A DNA stretch of 64,000 nt from NCBI GenBank assembly GCA_965217205.1, contig OZ244254.1:1-64000 (forward strand), given 5' to 3'. Positions 43,125 to 51,299 of this stretch are shown in pieces. Below the pieces are notes generated by a model. It saw only the letters and a program-made list of their open reading frames with translations. It was not told the origin of the DNA and made no database searches. This DNA comes from Maricaulis sp947259345 (GTDB lineage Bacteria > Pseudomonadota > Alphaproteobacteria > Caulobacterales > Maricaulaceae). Numbering within the stretch: the first letter of the stretch is position 1; every line of letters starts with the position of its first letter. Both the position numbers and the translations under genes were made by a program.

Positions 43125-43397
43125 CTATTTCCCGCCCGGCTCATCCGGTTGCGCCCACCACGGCGTGCCAAGGAGGGGCCCCTCCCGGGCAATCCGCTCA
43201 TTATGCGCCTTGATCGCGTCGCGGTTCTCTTTCAGCCAGCGGCGCCCCTTTTCCTCGCGGATGGCAGCCTCGATGCCCGCCTCGGCGGCGCGGGAGGTGT
43301 TCAGGCCCAAGGCCTTGGCTTCGGCCATCACGTCTTCGCGGACGGTGAGATTGGTGCGCTTGCGGCGTTCGGCTTGCGGATATCGCGGTTCGGACAT
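43125..43397 (-). CDS. ccdA: CcdA-family antitoxin
   Basis: A 90-residue protein with a ribbon-helix-helix N-terminal domain (RRKRTNLTVREDVMAEAKALGLNTSRAAEAGIEAAI) for DNA binding and autoregulation. The flexible C-terminal part (RWLKENRDAIKAHNERI) wraps the toxin in CcdA proteins. It directly precedes ccdB with no gap and is the first gene of the pair. The two should repress their own promoter just upstream, near 43400-43440, where the DNA is AT-rich (atgtatgattatacacac). Confidence 0.9.
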   Translation of the reverse strand: MSEPRYPQAERRKRTNLTVREDVMAEAKALGLNTSRAAEAGIEAAIREEKGRRWLKENRDAIKAHNERIAREGPLLGTPWWAQPDEPGGK

Positions 43398-43596
43398 GGT
43401 CAGGCTCCGGTGTATGTATGATTATACACACACTTATTGCCATCTCAAATCCCAAACGGTGGCCCGCCATGTCAGACTCCATGCCCCGCTTGCCATGGCT
43501 GGTATCTTCAGCTACTAGCCCCGCTCCTGAGTTTATATGAGCTGCGTGCGGGGCAACGTAATCCCGTTGCGCGGCGGACAAGAGAAAGCCGGACCG

Positions 43597-43815
43597 ATGA
43601 AAAAGGATACCCATCCCGATTATCACATCGTGAATGTTGTGATGACCGACGGAACCACCTTCCAGACCAAGTCCACCTGGGGCAAGGAAGGCGATACGAT
43701 CAATCTCGACATCGATCCGACGTCGCACCCGGCCTGGACCGGCGGCAATCAGCACCTGCTGGACCGCGGCGGCCGCGTTTCGCGCTTCAAGGACAAGTTC
43801 AAGGGCTTCGCGTAA
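43597..43815 (+). CDS. rpmE: 50S ribosomal protein L31
   Basis: A 72-residue L31 beginning MKKDTHPDYHIVNVVMTDGT and containing STWGKEGD and HPAWTG, all typical. The zinc-binding cysteines of the C+ form are absent, so this is the cysteine-free type, which does not need zinc. The ATG at 43597 is the family start; the upstream frame is not conserved. A strong terminator follows. Confidence 0.94.
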   Translation: MKKDTHPDYHIVNVVMTDGTTFQTKSTWGKEGDTINLDIDPTSHPAWTGGNQHLLDRGGRVSRFKDKFKGFA

Positions 43816-43842
43816 GCTTCAGAACGTCCTTCGCGACAAAAG

Positions 43843-43875
43843 AAAAGGCCCGCTCCGAATGGAGCGGGCCTTTTT
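43843..43875 (+). terminator. rho-independent terminator after rpmE
   Basis: AAAAGGCCCGCTCC and GGAGCGGGCCTTTT form a long perfect stem with a GAAT loop followed by T residues. It lies 28 bp after the rpmE stop and may also act on the convergent rcdA gene. Confidence 0.92.
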
Positions 43876-43901
43876 CCGTTCTGCCGTCGGCGCTGCGTGT
43901 C

Positions 43902-44429
43902 CTAGCGCTGGCCGAAGGCGCCGCGCAGCATCGCCATCTGGTCGGCGACCGGATTGGCGTCCGGCTCGATCACGCCGTCGACATAGAGATTGTCGTCAAT
44001 CCGCTTGAGACGATCATAGAGCGAGCGTGAGCGGCGCACGAGGTCGCCCAGCACGGCCGGCGGGGTCTCGCCTTCCGGCCAGAGATTTTCGCTTGGGCGG
44101 TCCGCGGACAGGCGATACTTGCCGTCGGTCGCGAGCTCGGCCGACATTTCACCCTCGGCGACCGCGCGCTGTGCCAGCAGCCAGGAGGCGGCCTGCATCA
44201 GGCGAGTGGTGAGTTTCATGCTCTCGGTCGCATAGGACAGGGCGCCGGCGCGGTCGAGCGCCTTGGAGTCGTCCCGACCCGGTCCGTCCAGATAGCTGGC
44301 CGTCTCTTCAACCAGATCCATGCCCTCGCGGAAGAGTTTCTGGAACATCTCCGAAGCGGCAAAGTCCTGGGCCCGGGCAGCAGGGGCGCCGCCGGCGGGA
44401 AAGAGGGTCGGTGTGTGACTATCGGTCAT
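43902..44429 (-). CDS. rcdA: regulator of CtrA degradation RcdA (DUF1465)
   Basis: A 175-residue all-helical protein of the DUF1465/RcdA family. Diagnostic stretches are LFREGMDLVEETASYLDGPGR, LDRAGALSYATESMKLTTRLMQAASWLL and a disordered C-terminus. In Caulobacter RcdA is an adaptor that, with CpdR and PopA, brings the master regulator CtrA to the ClpXP protease at the swarmer-to-stalked switch. Its presence places the organism in the alphaproteobacterial cell-cycle lineage. A small DUF1192 gene lies just upstream in the same direction. Confidence 0.9.
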   Translation of the reverse strand: MTDSHTPTLFPAGGAPAARAQDFAASEMFQKLFREGMDLVEETASYLDGPGRDDSKALDRAGALSYATESMKLTTRLMQAASWLLAQRAVAEGEMSAELATDGKYRLSADRPSENLWPEGETPPAVLGDLVRRSRSLYDRLKRIDDNLYVDGVIEPDANPVADQMAMLRGAFGQR

Positions 44430-44508
44430 TGCGCGTCCAATCAGGCGTCGATCACGGATTACGAGCGAATCGTAGCAAGGCTCGGGCCAGTCTGACCAAA
44501 GAGTTTGA

Positions 44509-44706
44509 TCAAAGCTTAAACACGGCGTCCGCTGCGTTCAGTCCGGCCTTCTTTTCTTCAGTGATAACGTCGATGCGGCGGATTTCCGCTTCCAGCAGGC
44601 TGCGCCGATCGGCCAGATCATCCAGCGAAAGTGCGCTCAGATCCTCGCCCGGGATGATGCCCTGCTTGGCGCGCTGGCTTGCGATGCTTTCCTCATCATG
44701 GAACAT
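44509..44706 (-). CDS. DUF1192 family small protein
   Basis: A 65-residue protein opening MFHDEESIASQRAKQGIIPGEDLSALSLDDLADRR and continuing with a helix (LEAEIRRIDVITEEKKAGLNAADAVF). This is the pattern of DUF1192, small helical proteins common beside rcdA in alphaproteobacteria. The ATG at 44706 starts the family domain; upstream codons are not conserved. Its function is unknown, but gene order suggests a link with rcdA. Confidence 0.82.
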   Translation of the reverse strand: MFHDEESIASQRAKQGIIPGEDLSALSLDDLADRRSLLEAEIRRIDVITEEKKAGLNAADAVFKL

Positions 44707-44767
44707 GGGGCGGCCTCCACATCTGGTTCTCAGGCATGGAGGGTAGCGCGAGAGAAGGCAAAATCCC

Positions 44768-45754
44768 ATGACCGAATCGGCCCCGAACCGCATCGTGATC
44801 GCCAAGGAGCCCGGCGGGCCTGATGTGTTGGCCGTGGTGGAGCGGCCTGTGCCGACACCCGGACCGGGTGAAATCCGCATCCGCAATGTCGCCCGCGGTA
44901 TCAATCGTCCCGATCAGATCGAGCGGCTGGGATTTTATCCCGCACCGCCCGGCGCACCGGAAGGTTTGGGCCTGGAAGTCGCCGGTCATGTCGACGCGCT
45001 GGGTGAAGGTGTGGAGGGTTTCGCGATCGGCGATCCGGTCTGCGCCCTGGTTGCGGGCGGTGGCTATGCGGACTGGTCAGTGGCGCCGGCCGGGTCGGTC
45101 CTGCCAGTTCCGGACGGGGTCAGCGTGGCGGATGCTGCCGGGTTGCCCGAGACCGTCTTCACCGTCTGGACGAATGTATTCGAGATCGGCGCCTTATCGC
45201 AGGGCGAAACATTCCTGGTTCATGGCGGGACAAGCGGGATCGGCTCGACCGCGATCCAGATGGCCAAGGCGGCGGGCGCCCGCGTCATCGCCACAGCCGG
45301 TACGGCGGACAAGGTCGCCCTTTGTGAGCGATTGGGTGCGGATATCGCCATCAACTACCGCGAGGCGGACTATGAAACCGTGGTCAATGAGGCCGGTGGC
45401 GTCGATGTCATCCTCGACATGGTTGGCGGGACTTATGTCCAGAAGAATATCAATTGCGCCCGGATGGGCGCACGGATCGTCTCCATCGCCTTTCTCACCG
45501 GCAGCCGGGTCGAGCTTGATCTGATGCGCGTCATGTTGAAGCGGCTCACCCTGACCGGCTCGACCCTGCGCGCGCGCCCGATCGAGGAGAAGGCCCGACT
45601 GGCCGCCGCCGTCCATGAAACCGTCTGGCCCTGGATTGCCCATGGCAAGCTGGCACCGGTCATCGACAGTCGCTTTGCCCTCGACGATGTCCGTGCGGCC
45701 CACGCGCGTCTGGATTCCGGCGCGCATGCTGGAAAAATTCTTCTCACGGACTGA
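44768..45754 (+). CDS. quinone oxidoreductase, MDR family (PIG3-like)
   Basis: A 328-residue medium-chain reductase without the zinc ligands of alcohol dehydrogenases. Motifs: INRPDQIERLGFYPAPPGAPEGLGLEVAGHV, the NADPH-binding loop FLVHGGTSGIGSTAIQMAKAAGARV, and the C-terminal AHARLDSGAHAGKILL. This fits the PIG3/TIGR02824 type of NADPH quinone oxidoreductase. It is divergent from the DUF1192 gene with a 61-bp spacer. The natural substrate is not known. Confidence 0.9.
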   Translation: MTESAPNRIVIAKEPGGPDVLAVVERPVPTPGPGEIRIRNVARGINRPDQIERLGFYPAPPGAPEGLGLEVAGHVDALGEGVEGFAIGDPVCALVAGGGYADWSVAPAGSVLPVPDGVSVADAAGLPETVFTVWTNVFEIGALSQGETFLVHGGTSGIGSTAIQMAKAAGARVIATAGTADKVALCERLGADIAINYREADYETVVNEAGGVDVILDMVGGTYVQKNINCARMGARIVSIAFLTGSRVELDLMRVMLKRLTLTGSTLRARPIEEKARLAAAVHETVWPWIAHGKLAPVIDSRFALDDVRAAHARLDSGAHAGKILLTD

Positions 45755-45852
45755 ATTGTGCGCAGGGGCCCGCTTTCCACGGCCCGGCGTCTGCGTTATA
45801 AAAGACACAAATCGCTGGATGGTGCAGACCTTGCCACCAGCGTCGGAAGCCC

Positions 45853-45879
45853 AAGCCCGGCCGCCGCGTCGGGCTTTTT
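45853..45879 (+). terminator. intrinsic terminator in the leader of trcR
   Basis: AAGCCCGG and its partner TCGGGCTT flank a GC loop and are followed by seven T. It lies 44 bp upstream of the trcR start and about 100 bp after the quinone reductase stop. It may end the upstream transcript, cap a small RNA that starts near the TTATAA at about 45797, or act as an attenuator. Confidence 0.65.
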
Positions 45880-45922
45880 TTGTTTTTCTGCCCTGTTTGC
45901 CATTCCCCTGGGAGCTGAGACC

Positions 45923-46591
45923 ATGACCGAGATCCTGATGCCGAAAGCCACGGCTGTCTGGCTCGTCGACAATACCTCGCTGACCTTCGATCAGATCGCC
46001 GATTTCTGCGGCCTGCATCCGCTGGAAGTGAAGGGCATCGCCGATGGTGACGTCGCCGTTGGCGTGCGTGGCGCCGATCCGATTTCCAATGGTCAGCTGA
46101 CCCGCGAAGAGATCGAGAAAGCCGAAAATACCGACACCTATCGGATGACCGTCGTGAAGCCGAAATATTCCGAGCTCCACCAGCCGGCCAAGCGTCGGGG
46201 GCCGCGCTATACGCCGCTTTCGCGTCGCCAGAATCGTCCGGACGCGATCGCCTGGCTCGTCCGCAATCACCCGGAACTGGCCGATGCCCAGATCTCCAAG
46301 CTGATCGGCACCACCAAGACGACGATCCAGGCCGTGCGCGAGCGCAGCCACTGGAACTCGTCCAACATCAAGCCGACCGATCCGGTGTCGCTGGGTCTTT
46401 GCACCCAGATTGACCTGGACGAGCAGGTCAAGAAAGCGTCCTCGCGTCGCCGCAAGCTCGAGGAAGAAAATCCGGAGCTGCTGACCGACACGCTCAAGGC
46501 CCAGGAAGACCTGCATCAGGCCGAAGACAAACCGGTCCAGGAGGCCGAGATCGATTTGGAAACCCTGTTTGGTGGCAACAAGTCAGAATAG
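45923..46591 (+). CDS. trcR: cell cycle transcriptional regulator TrcR (DUF1013)
   Basis: A 222-residue DUF1013 protein. It begins MTEILMPKATAVWLVDNTSLTFDQIADFCGLHPLEVKGIADG. A helix-turn-helix-like part (DAIAWLVRNHPELADAQISKLIGTTKTTIQAVRERSHWN) follows, then an acidic C-terminus. The family is restricted to alphaproteobacteria and is named TrcR after its link to the Caulobacter cell cycle. The ATG at 45923 is set by the conserved start and by GGGAG 8 bp upstream. A perfect terminator follows. Confidence 0.88.
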   Translation: MTEILMPKATAVWLVDNTSLTFDQIADFCGLHPLEVKGIADGDVAVGVRGADPISNGQLTREEIEKAENTDTYRMTVVKPKYSELHQPAKRRGPRYTPLSRRQNRPDAIAWLVRNHPELADAQISKLIGTTKTTIQAVRERSHWNSSNIKPTDPVSLGLCTQIDLDEQVKKASSRRRKLEEENPELLTDTLKAQEDLHQAEDKPVQEAEIDLETLFGGNKSE

Positions 46592-46611
46592 CCGGCTTCA
46601 CACCCGACACG

Positions 46612-46648
46612 AAAAAGGCCTGGAACCGATCGGTTCCAGGCCTTTTTT
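46612..46648 (+). terminator. rho-independent terminator after trcR
   Basis: AAAAAGGCCTGGAACCGA and its complement form a near-perfect palindrome ending in six T. The A and T runs on both sides let it work for the convergent gene ending at 46671 too. Confidence 0.93.
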
Positions 46649-46670
46649 GTTCGCGGGAGGGGCGCCCGGA

Positions 46671-47471
46671 TCAGCCCTTGGGCACGGTGTAATTCATCGC
46701 CAGGCGACCGCCATCGGCATAGATCGTCGTGCCGGTGATGTAGCTGGCATCCTTGGAGGCGAGGAATGAGGCGACCGAGGCGACCTCGTCGGGGTCGCCG
46801 ATCCGCTGCAGCGGGGTGCGCGACATGATCTTGTCCATTGCCTCGGGATTGTCATTCACCGCCTTGAGCACATCAGTGTTGATACTGCCCGGTCCGATCG
46901 CATTGACGCGAATGCCGTATTTCGCCAGCGAGAGCGCCATCGATTTCGTCATCTGATTGATCGCACCCTTGGTCGCGCAATAGGCGAGCTGGTCGGGGAT
47001 CGCCATGACGCCGTTGACCGAGGACATGTTGATGATGGCATAGCGGCGGCGCACATCTTCGGCGCGCTCGCCATCTTCCTCGATCTGGTCGACCATCTGG
47101 CGGGCCGCTTCCCGGGCCACCAGGAAGGCGCCGCGCAGATTGACGCCCATCACCTTGTCAAAGTCCGCTTCGGAGAGATCAAGGATATCGCCGCTCGCGA
47201 CAATGCCGGCATTATTTACCAGCACATCGAGCCGGTTGAAGGTGGAGCGGGTCTCCGACAGGAGATTATTGACCGAAAGCCGGTCCGCGACATTGCAGGA
47301 TACGAAAAGCGCCTTGCCCTTGTCCGCTCCGAGCTCGTCAGCCAGGGCCTGGCCGGCATGGGTGTCGATATCGGCAATGACCACATGACAGCCATCTTCA
47401 GAGAGGCGCCGGGCGCAGGCCTTGCCGATGCCATTGGCCCCTCCGGTTACGATTGCGACGCGATCACCCAT
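46671..47471 (-). CDS. short-chain dehydrogenase/reductase
   Basis: A 266-residue classical SDR. The cofactor loop TGGANGIGKACARRL, NNAG motif (VLVNNAGIVASGD), catalytic Ser-Tyr-Lys (NMSSVNG ... YCATKGA) and the PG motif (IGPGSINTD) are all intact. The Asp in VVIADID after strand 2 favours NAD over NADP. GAGGA 6 bp before the ATG at 47471 favours this start over 47477. The substrate cannot be predicted. It is convergent with trcR. Confidence 0.9.
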   Translation of the reverse strand: MGDRVAIVTGGANGIGKACARRLSEDGCHVVIADIDTHAGQALADELGADKGKALFVSCNVADRLSVNNLLSETRSTFNRLDVLVNNAGIVASGDILDLSEADFDKVMGVNLRGAFLVAREAARQMVDQIEEDGERAEDVRRRYAIINMSSVNGVMAIPDQLAYCATKGAINQMTKSMALSLAKYGIRVNAIGPGSINTDVLKAVNDNPEAMDKIMSRTPLQRIGDPDEVASVASFLASKDASYITGTTIYADGGRLAMNYTVPKG

Positions 47472-47579
47472 GCTCATTCCTCATTGCCGCCGCGCCTGCG
47501 CGCGACCACCAGACGCTGACCTTGCACAGGCCGGGGCGGCTGGCAATCCATCGGCGAAGCTGCGGCTTTCAACCCGGGC

Positions 47580-48449
47580 TCAGGGATTGTGGGTGCGCTC
47601 ATAGTCTTCGGTAATCTCCGGATCGTCCGGCGACAGCTGCCAGGCGCGGCGATAGAGGGGCAGGGCCTCATCCATCCGACCCAGGGCTTCCAGTGCCGCG
47701 GCATGGGAATGGACGATGGCGCCGACATCCGGCTCGGCCGCCACGGCCTGCTCGCACAGCGGTAGGGCCGTAGCGGCGCGGTCATCCTGAATCAGCGTCC
47801 AGCACAACATGTTCAATGCGTTCCCATCGGCCGGGTCCAGCTCGACAGCCCGACGCGCATCGTCGACGGCCGGACCGGTCATGCCGACATCAAGGAAGGC
47901 GCCAGCCCGGTTGATCCAGGCGCCGATCCAGTCCGGTTCGAGGCGAACGACGTGATCAAATGCGACAACGGCTTCCGCGTCACGGTCGAGGGCCTGATAG
48001 ACGACACCCAGTGAAATCTGGGTGAGCGTGTCATCCGGAGCGGCGCGCGCTGCCAATGTCAGGTCAGAGAGTGCGCCATCATACTGGCCCAGCTCCGAGC
48101 GCGCGATGCCTCGATTGCGGTAGAGGGTCGGCTCGACCATGCGCCCGCCGCGTGTTTCGACAATGGCGAAAGCGAAATTATAGGCTTCCAGGGCAGCCTG
48201 GTAGTCTTGCTGTGCCAGCAATGCCGCGCCGAGGGCGGCATACACGGCGATCTCCTGATTCATCTCCAGCTCGGCCGCGTCGAGGCATTCGCGCAGAAGA
48301 CGGGCGGCTTCCTCATGATCGCCCAGATCCAGCGCGGCACTTCCGGCCGAGCAGGATGGCGTCTCGATCCCGGTCTGGGCCTGTGCCGGCGCCAGGCTGA
48401 CGGGCAGTATGAGGGCGAGGGCGGCCAGGGCGGCGGGAAAACGCATCAA
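47580..48449 (-). CDS. secreted tetratricopeptide-repeat protein
   Basis: A 289-residue protein with a signal peptide (about 1-25, ending LAPAQAQ). Six or so TPR units follow, for example TLYRNRGIARSELGQYDGALSDLTLAARAAP, QISLGVVYQALDRDAEAVVAFDHVVRLEP and NALNMLCWTLIQDDRAATALPLCEQAV. It is probably a periplasmic protein-binding scaffold. There is no catalytic domain. Two adjacent Met codons at the start leave a one-residue ambiguity. Confidence 0.85.
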   Translation of the reverse strand: MMRFPAALAALALILPVSLAPAQAQTGIETPSCSAGSAALDLGDHEEAARLLRECLDAAELEMNQEIAVYAALGAALLAQQDYQAALEAYNFAFAIVETRGGRMVEPTLYRNRGIARSELGQYDGALSDLTLAARAAPDDTLTQISLGVVYQALDRDAEAVVAFDHVVRLEPDWIGAWINRAGAFLDVGMTGPAVDDARRAVELDPADGNALNMLCWTLIQDDRAATALPLCEQAVAAEPDVGAIVHSHAAALEALGRMDEALPLYRRAWQLSPDDPEITEDYERTHNP

Positions 48450-48485
48450 CGACTCCGTGATATCCAGATTTTCAGTGTAACGCGC

Positions 48486-48510
48486 AAAAAGGGCGGCCCG
48501 AAAGCCGCCC
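48486..48510 (-). terminator. rho-independent terminator of DUF465 gene
   Basis: GGGCGGC (48491-48497) and GCCGCCC (48504-48510) pair. On the minus strand the stem is followed by five T. It ends transcription of the gene at 48538-48726. Confidence 0.85.
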
Positions 48511-48537
48511 CACAGATAATTGCTCTGTTGTAATCCG

Positions 48538-48726
48538 CTAACCCGTGAGGGGCTCGTGCGCGGATAGTCGCAGACTTTCTATCTGCTCCTTGAGCTTGAG
48601 CTTTTGTTTCTTGAGCCGCGCCAGTTCCAGGGAATCCGCCGACGGGTGCTTCTTGACCTCGTCGATTTGTGTATCCAGACGCGTGTGTTTAGCGTCGAGC
48701 TCACGGATGCGGGCTTCGATGGGCAT
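48538..48726 (-). CDS. DUF465 (YdcH-type) small coiled-coil protein
   Basis: A 62-residue protein, almost entirely one helical hairpin: IEARIRELDAKHTRLDTQI, then LELARLKKQKLKLKEQIESL. This is the DUF465/YdcH pattern, a widespread short family of unknown function. The ATG at 48726 starts the family domain. A second member lies at 53470-53682. It is divergent from ubiX. Confidence 0.85.
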   Translation of the reverse strand: MPIEARIRELDAKHTRLDTQIDEVKKHPSADSLELARLKKQKLKLKEQIESLRLSAHEPLTG

Positions 48727-48813
48727 GGAGACGTCTCCCTCTTGTGAAGTGGAACCTCGATTGAAGCAGGTTCCCGCATTATGTCTACTCACGAAACGTT
48801 TCGAGGTTAGAAG

Positions 48814-49401
48814 ATGGTGAAGCCGGATCGGATGATTGTCGGGGTGTCGGGCGCCTCCGGCATCATCTATGGCATACGGGCGATGGAGGCGCTGAAGGCG
48901 CTGGGCATTGAGACCCATCTGGTCGCCTCGAAGGCCGCCGAGATGACGCTGGGGTATGAAACCGAGTTTTCGATCAGGGACTTCCGGGCCAAGGCCGATC
49001 ATGTCTACAAGATGCCGGATGTCGGTGCGCCGATCGCCTCTGGCTCGTTCGCGACCCGCGGCATGCTGATCGCGCCATGCTCGGTGAAGACCATGTCCGA
49101 GATCGCCACGGGCGTAACATCGAGTCTCCTGACCCGCGCGGCCGACGTTGTTCTCAAGGAGCGGCGACGCCTTGTCTTGATGGTACGCGAGACGCCCTTC
49201 CACCTTGGACATCTGCGTACAATGGAAGCGCTGACGGAAATGGGAGCCGTGATTTGTCCACCGCTGCCCGCCTTCTACGCGAAGCCGACCTGCATTGATG
49301 ACCTGGTCGATCAATCGGTTGGCCGGGCGCTCGATCTGTTCGGTCTTGACTGGGACGGCACAAGGCGCTGGGGCGAGGACCTGGAGGGTGGACGGCGCTA
49401 G
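48814..49401 (+). CDS. ubiX: flavin prenyltransferase UbiX
   Basis: A 195-residue flavoprotein that makes the prenylated FMN cofactor used by the UbiD decarboxylase in ubiquinone synthesis. Motifs: IVGVSGASGIIYGIRAMEAL, ASGSFATRGMLIAPCSVKTMSEIATGV, VVLKERRRLVLMVRETPFHLGHLRTM and PAFYAKPTCIDDLVDQSVGRALDLFGL. Length and all motifs are standard. No ubiD is in the window. Confidence 0.95.
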   Translation: MVKPDRMIVGVSGASGIIYGIRAMEALKALGIETHLVASKAAEMTLGYETEFSIRDFRAKADHVYKMPDVGAPIASGSFATRGMLIAPCSVKTMSEIATGVTSSLLTRAADVVLKERRRLVLMVRETPFHLGHLRTMEALTEMGAVICPPLPAFYAKPTCIDDLVDQSVGRALDLFGLDWDGTRRWGEDLEGGRR

Positions 49402-49409
49402 CGGGCCGA

Positions 49410-51290
49410 CTATTCCAGCGTCAGGCGAGTGACATCACCGGCCATGACATCAACCCCGGTCTCGCCGCCATTGCCCCATCGGATGACATAGTGGCCAGCG
49501 GCCAGCGTCAATAGCTCGCCGGAGCGGGCTGTGGCAATGGCTTCACCGCTGACCGGATCGACCACTTCATAAGGGCCGGTTACGGCGCGGGTCAGCGCCG
49601 CGATCAGCTCGGCCTCGTCCGCGGCGCCGAAATAGTCGCCGCCGCCACTGGCGGCCCAGGCCCGGAATTCGGCTTCCAACGCGTCATCATCGATAGCGAA
49701 GCCGACGATATTGACGCGAATGTCCCAGCCCCGATCACGCAGGCCCTGGATCGCCGCGGCCGCATCGCCGGAACAGGTCTCCTCGCCGTCGGTCAGCACG
49801 ATCAGTATGCGTTTGCCGGCCGCGCCGGCGAGGTCACTGGCCGTCAACTCGATTGACCGACCGAGCGGCGTGCGGGCGAGGTTCATGGCGTTGATGCCAG
49901 CGATCACGCCGCTCGCGGTCGCCGGGTCAAGCGGCGCGAGCGGGATTTCCAGGTCGGTGCGGCAGCTGTCGGGTTCGCGATGGCCGAACACCCTCAGGGC
50001 AAAGCCCGTCCCCTCGGGGATCGCGTCATTGACCAGTCCGGTCAGCGTGTTGCGCGCAATGGCGATGCGACGCTCTGTGCCGACTCGTTGGAGCATCGAC
50101 CCGGACGCATCGAGGATCACGCCGACTGCATCCTCGGGTCCGAGCGCGGCGCGCCCGTACTCGACCAGCAATTGCCCTGGCTCCGCCGGTGGCGGCAACA
50201 CGGAGATCGCCCGCCGCGCCATCTCCCGGCCACCCCGGGTGAGGTAGATGAGCGTGTAGTCGCCCGGCTCGGCCGGTGCGCCGATCACCACATTGGGGGT
50301 ATTGGGATCGATATAGCGAAAGCTCGCCAGCGCGCCGCTGGCATCGCGCATATCGATACGGTCGCCCTGATTTCCCGTTCCCGACCAGATTGCGGTGAAC
50401 TGTTCGTAAGCCCGGGTTTGATCCGGTGCGCCGAGATCGATATGGGCCGCGACCACTTCAATGGGCGTGCGACCGATGACGCGCCCGCCGGAGACATAGA
50501 CGATGTCATAGGATCCCAAAGTTTCGGAAGCGGTCAGAATGGCATTGTCATCCGCGCCTGCATTGCCGACATAGGTATAGCTGGCCCCGGCCAGGGGCTC
50601 GCCATCGCGCGCGGCAAAAGTGATGCGGTCCTGACTGTTCTCCGGTCCGACCCAGCCAACCCGGACGGGGCCGCCCTGGAAGACCTCCGTCGGCGCGGAC
50701 AGGGTCGCCTCGATGCCGCCGACTTCGATCGGCGTGCGCGCGAGGATGGTTGAGCCGCTCACATAGACAAGGTCATAGCTGCCCGCGTCTGCCGGCGCGC
50801 GCATGGAGGCCGGGCCGCCGCGCAGATTGCCGACATAGGCATAGCTGGTTCCGCGTATCGGTTCGCCATCCCGTGCCGCAAAGGTCAGGCGGTCGCTGCG
50901 GCTCACCGGCCCGGTCCAGTCGACGCTGACCGCCTCGCCGGCGCTCACCGCGGCCGGAGCGGAGATGGAGGCATCAGGAAGTGTCACGCTTAACGGCTGG
51001 CTGGCCCGGATCTCGCCGCCCGACACATAAACCAGCACATAGGAGCCCGGCGCTTCCGGTACCATGATCATTTGTGGATTGCCTTGCAGGTAAGCGTAAG
51101 AGAGACGTCGTCCCTCACCGCTGGCCGGGCGTATTTCAAGCATGTCGCCGCGCGCCTCCGAGGCCGTCCAGTTCACCTCGATATCCTGCCGGATATGCGC
51201 GTTGCCCGGCGCTTCGATCTGCCAGGTTTGGGCCAGTGCCGGGTTCAACGAGAGCAGAAAAAGGAAACTCAGACAGGTCAGGACGCGCAT
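49410..51290 (-). CDS. exported von Willebrand A protein with Ig-like repeats
   Basis: A 626-residue protein with a signal peptide (first ~20 residues). Four similar segments of about 90 residues follow (about 22-385). Each has WTG/WTA, DRITFAARDGEP-like and SYxYVGN ... GSYDLVYVSG patterns, which suggests beta-sandwich repeats. A von Willebrand A domain follows (about 390-560) with DASGSM, the Thr in NLARTPLGRS and LTDGEETC, so the metal-ion site is complete. A short C-terminal beta domain ends the chain. It is the last of four same-strand genes of unknown role. Surface adhesion or envelope assembly is inferred. Confidence 0.82.
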   Translation of the reverse strand: MRVLTCLSFLFLLSLNPALAQTWQIEAPGNAHIRQDIEVNWTASEARGDMLEIRPASGEGRRLSYAYLQGNPQMIMVPEAPGSYVLVYVSGGEIRASQPLSVTLPDASISAPAAVSAGEAVSVDWTGPVSRSDRLTFAARDGEPIRGTSYAYVGNLRGGPASMRAPADAGSYDLVYVSGSTILARTPIEVGGIEATLSAPTEVFQGGPVRVGWVGPENSQDRITFAARDGEPLAGASYTYVGNAGADDNAILTASETLGSYDIVYVSGGRVIGRTPIEVVAAHIDLGAPDQTRAYEQFTAIWSGTGNQGDRIDMRDASGALASFRYIDPNTPNVVIGAPAEPGDYTLIYLTRGGREMARRAISVLPPPAEPGQLLVEYGRAALGPEDAVGVILDASGSMLQRVGTERRIAIARNTLTGLVNDAIPEGTGFALRVFGHREPDSCRTDLEIPLAPLDPATASGVIAGINAMNLARTPLGRSIELTASDLAGAAGKRILIVLTDGEETCSGDAAAAIQGLRDRGWDIRVNIVGFAIDDDALEAEFRAWAASGGGDYFGAADEAELIAALTRAVTGPYEVVDPVSGEAIATARSGELLTLAAGHYVIRWGNGGETGVDVMAGDVTRLTLE

Positions 51291-51299
51291 GACGGGCTC

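Noticed and set aside
42597..43440. Integron cassette array around ccdAB
   Set aside because: The palindrome at 42659-42739 lacks the attC ends (RYYYAAC ... GTTRRRY in the right places), and no integrase or second cassette is seen.
45923..46591. Longer trcR frame beginning at 45758
   Set aside because: The extra 55 codons run through the terminator hairpin and have no family similarity; the conserved start is at 45923 with a good ribosome-binding site.
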